Part shown: positions 1 through 6,335 of the stretch, one piece after another
Layout: the number at the start of each line of letters is the position of its first letter
Numbering within the stretch: position 1 is the stretch's first letter
NCBI GenBank assembly: GCA_964652125.1
Contig: CAZZAE010000039.1
Coordinates: 1-9,515, forward strand
Length of the DNA: 9,515 bases
DNA from: CAZFNQ01 sp964652125
Lineage (GTDB): Bacteria > Patescibacteriota > Saccharimonadia > Saccharimonadales > JANWIN01
Direction of reading: 5' to 3'
Notes under the pieces: generated by a model
The model's input: only the letters and a program-made list of their open reading frames with translations
Told to the model about the DNA's origin: nothing
Databases searched by the model: none
Program-made: the position numbers and the translations under genes

Positions 1-54
1 CCCCGGACCTCGGCAATGCGAATGCCGCGCTCTAGCCAACTGAGCTACATCCCC
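1..54 (-). tRNA. tRNA-Ala (anticodon CGC), 3' end cut by the window edge
   Basis: Read on the minus strand, the 5' end is at position 54 and begins GGGGATG (acceptor strand). It continues with TA, a GCTC/GAGC D stem with the loop AGTTGGCTA, and a CGGCA/TGCCG anticodon stem closing the loop TTCGCAT. The anticodon is CGC (plus-strand positions 18-20), which decodes GCG, so the tRNA is alanine-specific. The variable region AGGTC and the first T-arm strand CGGGG are present. The T loop, the rest of the T arm and the 3' acceptor strand lie beyond position 1. Stem complementarity is perfect in the D and anticodon arms, so it looks functional. It is transcribed divergently from the gene at 105. Confidence 0.95.
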
Positions 55-72
55 GTATGTTAACCAAGCACA

Positions 73-78
73 ATTATA
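73..78 (-). promoter_or_regulatory. -10 box for the tRNA-Ala gene
   Basis: On the minus strand this reads TATAAT, a perfect sigma-70-type -10 box. It ends about 18 nt before the mature tRNA 5' end, which would leave a leader of roughly 12 nt for RNase P to remove. No good -35 match is visible at 16-18 bp spacing. It sits back to back with the plus-strand -10 box at 93-98. Confidence 0.55.
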
Positions 79-89
79 GCCTGATTTGC

Positions 90-104
90 TGATACAATAG
101 TTGC
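90..104 (+). promoter_or_regulatory. Extended -10 promoter giving a leaderless mRNA for the gene at 105
   Basis: TG (90-91), one base, then TACAAT (93-98) form an extended -10 box. The ATG follows after 6 nt, which is where transcription would be expected to begin, so the mRNA should be leaderless. There is no Shine-Dalgarno sequence and the -35 region is poor, as is common for extended -10 promoters. The same 6-nt spacing recurs before the genes at 1195 and 4345. Confidence 0.6.
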
Positions 105-1022
105 ATGTCGAAAAATGGTACCAGCTTGAGTGCAATAAATAAAAAAGCAACTGTAATTTGGATCTGTCTGGTAGCTACAATAATATTTATTATCTCCGGT
201 TGGGCATGGGTTCACAGCGTCTATTTAAGCTCAAACAATGTTTTTTGGGGCATGTTAAACAATAATCTTGCAACAACAAGTGTAACCGGCCACATAATCC
301 AAACAGGGCAAGGCCAATCACTTGACCAATATACCCAAAAACAATTTGGAGCCGAGAACCTAGCCCATAGCTTAATAACTCTCAAACAGACCGGAGGGGT
401 TGCAGACGCCACAGTTCGTTCCGAAACAATTGGCACACCAACAGCTGACTACAGCCGATATCTCAGCATAGAAAGCCAGCAAAGAACTGCTAAGGGAAAA
501 CCTATAGATACATCTAACTTAATTGGAGTCTGGGCAAAGGCTGATATTAAAAATAGCCAAACTGTCAGCAGCCAATCCTTTAGACAGAGCTTACTTGGAA
601 TTGTGCCATTCGCCAATTTAAATTCTCAACAGCGTCGGAACATTATTCAACTTATGAGGGATAAAAATGTTTACGATATTTCCAAAAGTCCAGTTAAGAG
701 TGAAGTGGTCAATGGTCGACAAGCTTTTGTTTATGATGTCACTATAAATCCGCAAGGATATTTAGACGTTACAATTCAAGTCATTAAAGATATGGGGCTG
801 GGTGACATTGGACTTAATTCTAGCCAATACGATAACAGCCCCAACTTTAAAGCCCAGTTCACAGTCGATAAACTATCCCGTCAACTTATTAAAATAAGCT
901 ATCCCGCAAGCGGCCAACAAGTTACCTTTAGTTCGCAAGGCCTGGAACAAGCAGTAACTTTACCTACCCAGACAATTACCATGACCGAGTTGCAAAAACG
1001 TATCCAAGCTGGCGTTCGTTAA
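105..1022 (+). CDS. Membrane-anchored extracytoplasmic protein of unknown function
   Basis: I do not recognise this 305-residue protein by name. It has a short basic N-terminus (K13, K14), one hydrophobic helix at about residues 15-36 and then about 265 polar residues, so it should be held in the membrane with most of the chain outside. There is no lipobox cysteine; the only cysteine near the start (C21) is inside the helix. The soluble part alternates short beta-like stretches with polar linkers and is rich in Ser, Gln, Asn and Thr. A pattern near the end (about residues 205-265: a tyrosine- and valine-rich strand region, then a stretch resembling a protein-binding strand 'FTVDKLSRQLIKISY') is reminiscent of LolA/LppX-type lipid-carrier folds, but this is only a resemblance. 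The ATG at 105 is supported by the -10 box 6 nt upstream. The gene stands alone, with a hairpin downstream at 1058-1099. Confidence 0.8.
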   Translation: MSKNGTSLSAINKKATVIWICLVATIIFIISGWAWVHSVYLSSNNVFWGMLNNNLATTSVTGHIIQTGQGQSLDQYTQKQFGAENLAHSLITLKQTGGVADATVRSETIGTPTADYSRYLSIESQQRTAKGKPIDTSNLIGVWAKADIKNSQTVSSQSFRQSLLGIVPFANLNSQQRRNIIQLMRDKNVYDISKSPVKSEVVNGRQAFVYDVTINPQGYLDVTIQVIKDMGLGDIGLNSSQYDNSPNFKAQFTVDKLSRQLIKISYPASGQQVTFSSQGLEQAVTLPTQTITMTELQKRIQAGVR

Positions 1023-1057
1023 CTTTCAACCAGTCCATAAGTTTGTTAACATTGTTG

Positions 1058-1099
1058 TATGGGGCTAGTGTAGGCTTACGTCTACACAGCTCCACCATA
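1058..1099. repeat. Long imperfect hairpin in the 1023-1194 gap
   Basis: The inner stem is perfect: GTGTAG (1068-1073) pairs with CTACAC (1082-1087) around an 8-nt loop. After a single unpaired A1067, pairing continues with GGCT/AGCT-type pairs (1063-1066 with 1088-1091, one G-U). It can then extend either directly (1060-1062 with 1092-1094) or by TATGG (1058-1062) with CCATA (1095-1099) after a 3-nt bulge. That gives about 13-15 pairs in total. No T-run follows on either strand, so it is not a textbook intrinsic terminator. It may still end or stabilise the upstream transcript, or be a remnant of a small dispersed repeat. The rest of the 172-bp gap holds only the promoter before 1195. Confidence 0.6.
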
Positions 1100-1182
1100 T
1101 TAGAACTTGCTTCCAGATAACAATATTTTCAAAGTCCAACTATCAAACAATAACCAGGTTAGCGTTTTGAGATGCGCACGGG

Positions 1183-1194
1183 TAAAATAGGCGT
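1183..1194 (+). promoter_or_regulatory. -10 promoter giving a leaderless mRNA for the Mur-ligase operon
   Basis: TAAAAT (1183-1188) ends 6 nt before the ATG at 1195, the same spacing as at 93-98 before 105. No Shine-Dalgarno sequence fits between them. The -35 region is weak. It would drive the four overlapping genes from 1195 to 5370. Confidence 0.5.
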
Positions 1195-2475
1195 ATGCTT
1201 CATGCCTTGAAAAAACGGCTGTATTTTGTAGTCGCTGCCTATTTTGCTTTTTGGGCACGCATAGTTCTTCGGCGCTGGCGACCTAGAATAATCTTAATTA
1301 CTGGTTCAAGTGGCAAGACTACCCTGCTGCATATGGTTGAAGCCCAAATTGGTGACCAGGCAGTTTATTCTCATCACGCTAACAGTGCCATTGGCATACC
1401 ATTTCATATTCTTGGGCTAGAGCCTAACGTTCCGTCAAAGCAAGCTTGGCTAGTTTATGTGTTGAAGGCTCCTTGGCATGTTTTTAGACAACTACCTCAG
1501 CAGAAGTTATATATAGTCGAAGCAGATTGTGATCGACCAAAGGAAGGTAAGTTTACTGCAGGCTTATTAAAACCAGAAGCTACGCTGTGGGTTAGCGTTT
1601 ATAGGACTCATAGCATGAACTTTGATACAGTGGTTAAAAGTGGGCAATTTGCGACTCATGAGGCAGCCATAGCTCACGAATTTGGTTATTTTGTTGCTGC
1701 CACCCAAAAACTTGTTTTGGCAAATGGCGATCAGCTTAGCATGTCTAGCGAACTACAAAGAGTAAAACAAGGCGTCCAAGTAAAGCAGGTGTCACTTAAA
1801 AGTGTTTCAGCCTATGAAATTAGAGACCATGACACAATGTTTACAATTAATGCCCAGAACATTAGGCTTCCGGGCTTGCACCCCAAAGAGTTGGCAATCG
1901 GACTACAAATGACTAATGAGCTATTGATATATCTAGGATTACCACTAGAACCAAACTATTTGCAGTACCAAACGCCTCCTGGACGGAGTAATTTGTTAAA
2001 AGGCAAGAACAACATCACAATTATCGATAGCACTTACAATACTGGTCTGGGCGCAATGACAGCTCTTCTTGATTTATTCCAGCTCTATCCCAAAAAACCT
2101 AAATGGCTGGTTATCGGAGATATTTTAGAGCAAGGCAGTGTCGAACAAGAAGAACACGAAAAGCTAGCCAATAAAATTATCAGCTTGCAACTGGATCACA
2201 TTATCTTACTCGGTCCCAGGACTAAAAAGTATACTTATCCGATCGTCAAAAGCCACTTGCCAAATATTCCGATAGCTTCCTTTGAGAACCCGGGGGAAGT
2301 ACTAGATTATTTACAAACAAATCTTAAAGGCGGAGAAGTGTTATTGTTTAAAGGAGCCCGTGGTCTTGAGGGTGTTATCGAGCAACTACTAGCCGATCCA
2401 AAAGATGCTAACCAGCTTGTCCGACGAGAACCAGTTTGGGTAAAGCGCCGGCAGGCCTGGGGGTTACCGAGATGA
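1195..2475 (+). CDS. MurF-like Mur ligase family protein lacking the N-terminal domain
   Basis: Mur ligases join an amino acid or peptide to a carboxylate using ATP, via an acyl phosphate. The central ATPase domain is clear: P-loop ITGSSGKTT (35-43), VEAD with E109 at the Mg-binding position, and TH (138-139). The C-terminal domain carries MurF-type motifs: PPGRSN, IDSTYNT (277-283, MurF usually DDSYNA), VIGDILEQG (306-314) and FKGARGLEG (385-393). MurF is usually about 450 residues with an N-terminal UDP-substrate domain of roughly 80 residues. Here that domain is absent and replaced by a hydrophobic, basic stretch (9-31) that could touch the membrane. Where the family has AKGE with the carbamoylated lysine, this protein reads EFGYF (162-166). 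It is therefore probably not the housekeeping MurF but a relative acting on another substrate, or one with altered chemistry. The stop overlaps the next start as ATGA. The ATG is supported by the -10 box 6 nt upstream. Confidence 0.85.
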   Translation: MLHALKKRLYFVVAAYFAFWARIVLRRWRPRIILITGSSGKTTLLHMVEAQIGDQAVYSHHANSAIGIPFHILGLEPNVPSKQAWLVYVLKAPWHVFRQLPQQKLYIVEADCDRPKEGKFTAGLLKPEATLWVSVYRTHSMNFDTVVKSGQFATHEAAIAHEFGYFVAATQKLVLANGDQLSMSSELQRVKQGVQVKQVSLKSVSAYEIRDHDTMFTINAQNIRLPGLHPKELAIGLQMTNELLIYLGLPLEPNYLQYQTPPGRSNLLKGKNNITIIDSTYNTGLGAMTALLDLFQLYPKKPKWLVIGDILEQGSVEQEEHEKLANKIISLQLDHIILLGPRTKKYTYPIVKSHLPNIPIASFENPGEVLDYLQTNLKGGEVLLFKGARGLEGVIEQLLADPKDANQLVRREPVWVKRRQAWGLPR

Positions 2476-3167
2476 AAAAAGTTTATATTATTCACGGCTG
2501 GACCTATAACTTGGATAAATGGTCAAAGTTTTCTGCCTCAGCGAGTAAACTCGGTATCGAGTCCATTTTTCTAAAGGTTCCTGGTTTAACTCAACCAAGC
2601 GACATGGTATGGGATATAGATGGTTACGAAGCATGGCTTGATGAGCAGTTAAAAACCGAACCAAGTCCAGTTGTTATTGGTCATTCCAATGGTGGTCGCA
2701 TTGCCTTGTCCTATGTCCAAAAGCGACCTGGCCGACTTGGACAATTAATATTAATAGACTCTGCAGGTATTGCTCACAATGAAACCCGCTCAGTGATTAA
2801 GCTAAATATTCTGAAAATGTTATCAAAAGTCGGCAAAGTATTCTCATACGTACCACCAATAAAGAAATTATTTTATAAAGTAATTGGAGCTCAGGATTAT
2901 CTGAACGCCCCTCCAAATATGCGCCAAACTATGCAAAATATGTTGCGAGCTGACCAGCAACTAGATTTATCGCAAATAAAACTACCTGTAACAATAATCT
3001 GGGGACAAAATGATAGTATTACACCTCTCAGTGATGGCCAGAAGATGCACGGTAGCATTGTCGGATCTAAGCTTCAGATAATAAACGGTGCTCGCCATGC
3101 ACCATTTGACACTAATCCTGACGAAGTTGTCGCAATAATAGCTGAGGTACTTAAAGACCAGGCATGA
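2472..3167 (+). CDS. Alpha/beta hydrolase
   Basis: A 231-residue alpha/beta-hydrolase-fold protein. An HGW oxyanion-hole motif (8-10) follows the first strand, the nucleophile elbow is GHSNGG with S72, and the likely acid and base of the triad are D181 (in WGQND) and H209 (in ARHAPF). A cap-like helical region lies at about 100-165 and is rich in lysine and hydrophobics. No signal peptide is seen, so it should be cytoplasmic. Substrate cannot be told from sequence; esters, amides or thioesters are all possible. I chose ATG 2472, not the in-frame TTG at 2436. The ATG overlaps the ligase stop (ATGA), suggesting translational coupling, and the first strand of the fold begins right after it. Its own TGA overlaps the next ATG in the same way, so it is firmly inside the operon and may act on the same intermediate as its neighbours. 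Confidence 0.88.
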   Translation: MKKVYIIHGWTYNLDKWSKFSASASKLGIESIFLKVPGLTQPSDMVWDIDGYEAWLDEQLKTEPSPVVIGHSNGGRIALSYVQKRPGRLGQLILIDSAGIAHNETRSVIKLNILKMLSKVGKVFSYVPPIKKLFYKVIGAQDYLNAPPNMRQTMQNMLRADQQLDLSQIKLPVTIIWGQNDSITPLSDGQKMHGSIVGSKLQIINGARHAPFDTNPDEVVAIIAEVLKDQA

Positions 3168-4369
3168 GTATATTTAACTCACTAGGCTCTAATTACTCGT
3201 GGAGATTTGCTTGGCGCAACTTAGTATCTAGGGGCTCTAAAAACGCTACCGATTTACTAAGCGCTACACTATCAGAACATTATAACGGTGTCACAACTCT
3301 AACCTACAAAGGTCGTGAAGCATTGGAGCTGGCCATAAGCCAAAGTGGTTTGCCAATCAATAGCCAAATTGGCATCAATGGTTTTACTTGTTATGTTTTG
3401 TATCAAGCAGTGATTAATGCCGGTTTTCAGCCAGTATTTATTGATATTACTCCAGGCCAAACAAACTTTGGGCCAGTAGAGCTAAAACACGCCAAAGATA
3501 AAAATCCTAATCTTAAAGCTATCATAGTGCAAAACACTCTGGGCTACCCAGCTGAAATGGATGCCATATCTGTCTTTTGTCGATCTCAAGGCATTTTAAT
3601 AATCGAAGATTTAGCCCATAGCACTGGTGCCGTTTATGACAATGGTCATGAAGCTGGAACGGTTGGCAGTTTTACAATGTTATCTTTTAGCCGCGACAAA
3701 CCCTTGGACAGTGTTGCTGGCGGCGCCCTGATTGACCGTCGACCCTTGCCACCACGCACTCAGACAAATCCTTCGCCCATGCCAGTTATTGATTGGCGCC
3801 AACAAACCATAAATCGTCTTTATCCGCTGCTGACAAGCATAGTTAGAACGACCTATCCAATTGGACTTGGTCGTCTGCTTCATTATGGTCTGCGTAGAGT
3901 TGGCTTATTGACTAGCCCAATGGAAGATACCCGTACTGGTCTGCATACCATCAGCAGTAATGCGGCGCCCTTAATATTAGATAAATGGCAGAGTCGTCAA
4001 GAAGAGCTTAGCCATCGTCGGCAAATTGCCCAGATTTATGCTACTAATCTCCCAGTAGAACTGCAACTAATTAGAAAACAATTGGGCACACCGGTTTATT
4101 TGCGTTTTCCATTGTTTGTTAGCGATCCTATCTCTTTACACCAGTTTCTAAAGCAACACAAAATATTCATTAGCGATACTTGGTATGATGCACCCGTGGC
4201 CCCAAAGCGCTATATGCCAAGTACTAATTATCAAGCAGGTTGTTGTCCGGTAGCTGAAGATTTAGTAAAACACGGTGTAAATTTACCCACTCATCGTCAC
4301 ATCACCCCAGAAAAAGCCGAAAATATTTGTGCTAAAATCAAGCAGTGGCAAGCATTACAACAAAAATAG
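3164..4369 (+). CDS. DegT/DnrJ/EryC1/StrS-family PLP-dependent aminotransferase
   Basis: Members of this family usually transfer an amino group to a nucleotide-linked keto-sugar, and a few act on other substrates. The 401-residue protein has the family order of motifs: YKGREALELAI (48-58, phosphate-binding region), PVFIDI (90-95), NTLGYPAEMDAI (124-135), IIEDLAHSTGA (146-156) with D149 expected at the PLP ring nitrogen, and SFSRDKPLDS (174-183) with K179 as the probable Schiff-base lysine, followed by GG. The C-terminal GVNLPTHRHITPEKAE is also typical. Differences from the usual pattern are H152 where Gln is common and a basic, hydrophobic-rich stretch of about 60 residues after 195 that may be a subfamily insertion. 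The start overlaps the hydrolase stop (ATGA). No signal peptide. The substrate is unknown; envelope-sugar or amino-compound synthesis is suggested by the FemX-like neighbour. Confidence 0.9.
   Translation: MSIFNSLGSNYSWRFAWRNLVSRGSKNATDLLSATLSEHYNGVTTLTYKGREALELAISQSGLPINSQIGINGFTCYVLYQAVINAGFQPVFIDITPGQTNFGPVELKHAKDKNPNLKAIIVQNTLGYPAEMDAISVFCRSQGILIIEDLAHSTGAVYDNGHEAGTVGSFTMLSFSRDKPLDSVAGGALIDRRPLPPRTQTNPSPMPVIDWRQQTINRLYPLLTSIVRTTYPIGLGRLLHYGLRRVGLLTSPMEDTRTGLHTISSNAAPLILDKWQSRQEELSHRRQIAQIYATNLPVELQLIRKQLGTPVYLRFPLFVSDPISLHQFLKQHKIFISDTWYDAPVAPKRYMPSTNYQAGCCPVAEDLVKHGVNLPTHRHITPEKAENICAKIKQWQALQQK
4330..4344 (+). promoter_or_regulatory. Candidate internal leaderless promoter for the FemX-like gene
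   Basis: TG (4330-4331), one base, then TAAAAT (4333-4338) form an extended -10 box inside the 3' end of the PLP-enzyme gene. It ends exactly 6 nt before the GTG at 4345, the same geometry as at 105 and 1195. No Shine-Dalgarno site is seen before the GTG. The -35 region is not recognisable. A chance match in AT-rich coding sequence is possible. Confidence 0.4.
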
Positions 4370-5370
4370 TAGATCAAAAAGAAATTTGGGAAGATTTCCT
4401 TAGCAGTCATCCCGAGGCTAACTTTTTACAATCTTGGTATTGGGGGTTGTTTCATGAAAGAATCGGTCACACTATCGTGCGGCAAGGTTTCTATAACAAT
4501 GACAAACTTGTAGGTATAACTCAGGCAGTAGTTGAACCGGCTCGCCGTGGCCGGCACTTAGTGGTTGCTGGAGGGCCAATTCTGGATTGGCAAAATCATG
4601 ATTTAGTTCAAGCCTGGACCCTGGTCATGAAACAAATTGCTAAAGATAACAAATGTTTGTTTGTGCGTGTCAGACCTCAACTTTTAAATACCCAAGCTAA
4701 TCAGCAACTATTTAAAAACCTCGGCTTTAGGCCGGCTCCTATGCATGTTACGGCAGACTTAACCAGCCAAATTGATCTGTCTAAATCTGATGAAGAGCTA
4801 AAGCGGGCAATGCGTAAAGGTACCCGCTATGAACTAAACCGTGCAAGTAAATTAGCCATTAAGGTGGAAACTAGTTTGGACCAGAAGCATATTGATGAGT
4901 TTTTCAACTTGCAGTTGCAGACAGCTCGTCGCCAGAACTTTGTCCCGTTTTCTTATCAGTTTTTATCGGAACAGTTTAAGACGTTTGGTGAAGCCGATAA
5001 AGCCCTGCTTTACCGCTCTAGTTATGAGGGCAAACTACTAGCAATGGCATTTATAATTTTCTACGGACCGGAGGCTGCCTATCATTATGGTGCTAGCACT
5101 GAGCTTGCTCGTGAATTTCCAGGTGCCTATGCCATTCAAGCGGCCGCCATTGCCGAAGCTAGGAGTCGTGGTTGTCAACGCTATAACTTTTGGGGAGTTA
5201 CGGAACACGGCCAAACCAAACATCGGTTTTATGGCGTATCAGTATTTAAGCGTGGTTTTGGCGGAGAAGATGTAGCTTATTTACCAGCACGTGATTTAGT
5301 CATCAACCCAGCGAAATATCCAGCAACTTATTTATTTGAAACAGCACGTCGAAAACTTCGTCACCTGTAA
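4345..5370 (+). CDS. FemAB/FemX-family aminoacyltransferase (peptidoglycan bridge-forming type)
   Basis: FemX-type enzymes move amino acids from aminoacyl-tRNA onto the lysine or diaminopimelate side chain of peptidoglycan precursors, using paired GNAT-like domains. The 341 residues fit the compact FemX size rather than FemA/FemB (about 420), which carry a helical arm. Family marks are FLQSWYWG near residue 27, a basic KGTRYELNRA segment in the middle, YHYGAS, PGAYAIQAAAIAEARSRGC (259-277), YNFWGVTE (280-287) and FYGVSVFKRGFGGE (295-308). No signal peptide or membrane helix is seen, so it should work at the cytoplasmic face. The gene overlaps the PLP-enzyme gene by 25 nt and starts with GTG; the start is supported by the conserved N-terminus and the -10 box 6 nt upstream. 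The amino acid and acceptor are unknown; other FemAB relatives act in exopolysaccharide systems. Confidence 0.9.
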   Translation: MASITTKIVDQKEIWEDFLSSHPEANFLQSWYWGLFHERIGHTIVRQGFYNNDKLVGITQAVVEPARRGRHLVVAGGPILDWQNHDLVQAWTLVMKQIAKDNKCLFVRVRPQLLNTQANQQLFKNLGFRPAPMHVTADLTSQIDLSKSDEELKRAMRKGTRYELNRASKLAIKVETSLDQKHIDEFFNLQLQTARRQNFVPFSYQFLSEQFKTFGEADKALLYRSSYEGKLLAMAFIIFYGPEAAYHYGASTELAREFPGAYAIQAAAIAEARSRGCQRYNFWGVTEHGQTKHRFYGVSVFKRGFGGEDVAYLPARDLVINPAKYPATYLFETARRKLRHL

Positions 5371-5386
5371 CGTGATTTGACCTTTA

Positions 5387-5400
5387 TATAATCCTGCGTT
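5387..5400 (+). promoter_or_regulatory. -10 promoter for the polysaccharide deacetylase
   Basis: TATAAT (5387-5392) is a perfect -10 box in the 35-bp gap after the FemX-like gene. It ends 8 nt before an ATG at 5401 (a two-codon ORF) and 13 nt before the GTG at 5406. Transcription should begin near 5399-5401, leaving almost no leader. No -35 match stands out. Confidence 0.55.
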
Positions 5401-5409
5401 ATGGTGTGA
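5401..5409 (+). other. Two-codon leaderless ORF overlapping the deacetylase start
   Basis: ATG GTG TGA begins where the transcript is expected to begin. Its TGA (5407-5409) overlaps the GTG start of the deacetylase (5406-5408) as GTGA, in the way the operon's ATGA junctions overlap. It could bring a ribosome to the GTG by termination and restart. This is a hypothesis from position alone; a nine-base ORF can arise by chance. Confidence 0.3.
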
Positions 5410-6302
5410 ACACCGTGAGAGTGGTCAACTCATCCCGGATATGGGATAACCGTGAAAATAGTGCGCCGTCTCTGTTTTACCTTGTGCCGCGCATGATAGT
5501 CTACGGTGTGGCTTTAGGAATTTTATTTATAGTCGTTTTTCTTATGGTCAATTTTAAACCTAAAATGCGCCAAACTAATAGTGATAACTTGATTAAAACC
5601 CATCAAATGGGAGCGGTTACAGATTTATCCCAAATACCCGTGGGAACCATTCGTCCACCGGCCTTTATGCAGGCGACTATGCGTTTACTTTTACCGCCGC
5701 CGAACTGTTCTCAGGTAACCTGTTTGGCTCTAACTTTCGATGATGGCCCTAACTCAGTTAGTACTCCACAAATACTTGGCGCACTAGAAGCTGCTGGTGC
5801 CCATGCCACATTTTTTGAAATAGGAAAATATATCGGTGCAAACCAAAGCTTGCTAATCAGAATGAGCCAAGACGGAGATGATATTGGCAATCACAGTTGG
5901 TCTCATCCAGACTTTACTAAACTTACTCCAGCTCAAATCCGAAGCCAAATAGACAAAACCCAAAAAGCCATCACTAGTATTGGTATTGAAGCTCCAGCAA
6001 TGTTCAGACCACCCTATGAATATTTTGAGTTACCGATGCTCAAATACATCAAAATGCCAGTTATACTTTGGAACGTCGATCCCAAAGACTGGGCTCAAAA
6101 AAGTTCTGCTAATGTTGCTAAGATAGTTAAGCAGCAGGCTATACCGGGAGGCATTATAGTAATGCATGACAAAACTACTACGGCAGGAGCATTGGCAAAA
6201 ATACTCCATGACCTATCAACCAAATATCAGTTCGTAACAGTTAGTCAGCTACTTGGCCTAAATCAAAGCTCGAAGGGCGTTTACTTCGGCTTATATAGAT
6301 GA
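5406..6302 (+). CDS. Membrane-anchored polysaccharide deacetylase (NodB-homology domain, CE4 family)
   Basis: CE4 enzymes remove acetyl groups from N-acetylated sugars such as peptidoglycan GlcNAc or chitin-like polymers, using a metal ion. The 298-residue protein has a short N-terminus, one membrane helix at about 30-49, a linker, and a NodB domain from about 104. The catalytic motifs are TFDDGP (110-115; D112 likely base, D113 metal), HSWSH (163-167; both His metal ligands), RPPY (201-204), WNVDPKDW (222-229) and VMHD with H254. RPPY is followed by EYF where many members have G. Cysteines C101 and C106 just before motif 1 could form a disulfide outside the cell. The predicted orientation places the catalytic domain outside, fitting a cell-wall or surface-glycan role. 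The GTG start at 5406 fits the promoter; in-frame GTG codons at 5415 and 5421 are alternatives. The stop codon lies within the leuS -35 element. Confidence 0.92.
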   Translation: MNTVRVVNSSRIWDNRENSAPSLFYLVPRMIVYGVALGILFIVVFLMVNFKPKMRQTNSDNLIKTHQMGAVTDLSQIPVGTIRPPAFMQATMRLLLPPPNCSQVTCLALTFDDGPNSVSTPQILGALEAAGAHATFFEIGKYIGANQSLLIRMSQDGDDIGNHSWSHPDFTKLTPAQIRSQIDKTQKAITSIGIEAPAMFRPPYEYFELPMLKYIKMPVILWNVDPKDWAQKSSANVAKIVKQQAIPGGIIVMHDKTTTAGALAKILHDLSTKYQFVTVSQLLGLNQSSKGVYFGLYR

Positions 6303-6335
6303 CAACAGAGGTTGTTTACCTTATAATGACAGCAA
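6299..6335 (+). promoter_or_regulatory. Near-consensus promoter of leuS, overlapping the deacetylase stop codon
   Basis: The -35 box is ATGACA (6299-6304, five of six matches to TTGACA), the spacer is 17 bp and the -10 box is TATAAT (6322-6327). The leuS ATG at 6336 lies 8 nt after the -10 box, so transcription should begin within a base or two of it and the mRNA should be leaderless. There is no room for a T-box or other leader. The TGA of the deacetylase is part of the -35 box. Confidence 0.65.

Noticed and set aside
221..436. Minus-strand open frame inside the gene at 105
   Set aside because: It is a shadow of a real gene: low-complexity composition, no domain, no promoter or ribosome-binding site. 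The same applies to the minus-strand frames at 2307-2495, 3680-3883, 5038-5223 and 6423-6644.
2436..2471. Longer start (TTG at 2436) for the alpha/beta hydrolase
   Set aside because: It would add 12 residues that fit no fold element and overlap the ligase by 40 nt. The ATG at 2472 gives an ATGA junction like the next gene and begins directly at the first strand.
5087..5275. Plus-strand open frame inside the FemX-like gene
   Set aside because: Out of frame with a well-supported family member and without recognisable motifs. The frame at 8140-8325 inside leuS is rejected for the same reason.
5377..5382. TTGACC as a -35 box before the deacetylase
   Set aside because: It lies only 4 nt from the TATAAT box, far too close to act as its -35 element.
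6303..6335. T-box or leader attenuator before leuS
   Set aside because: The gap is only 33 bp and is filled by the promoter; the transcript should begin at or next to the ATG.
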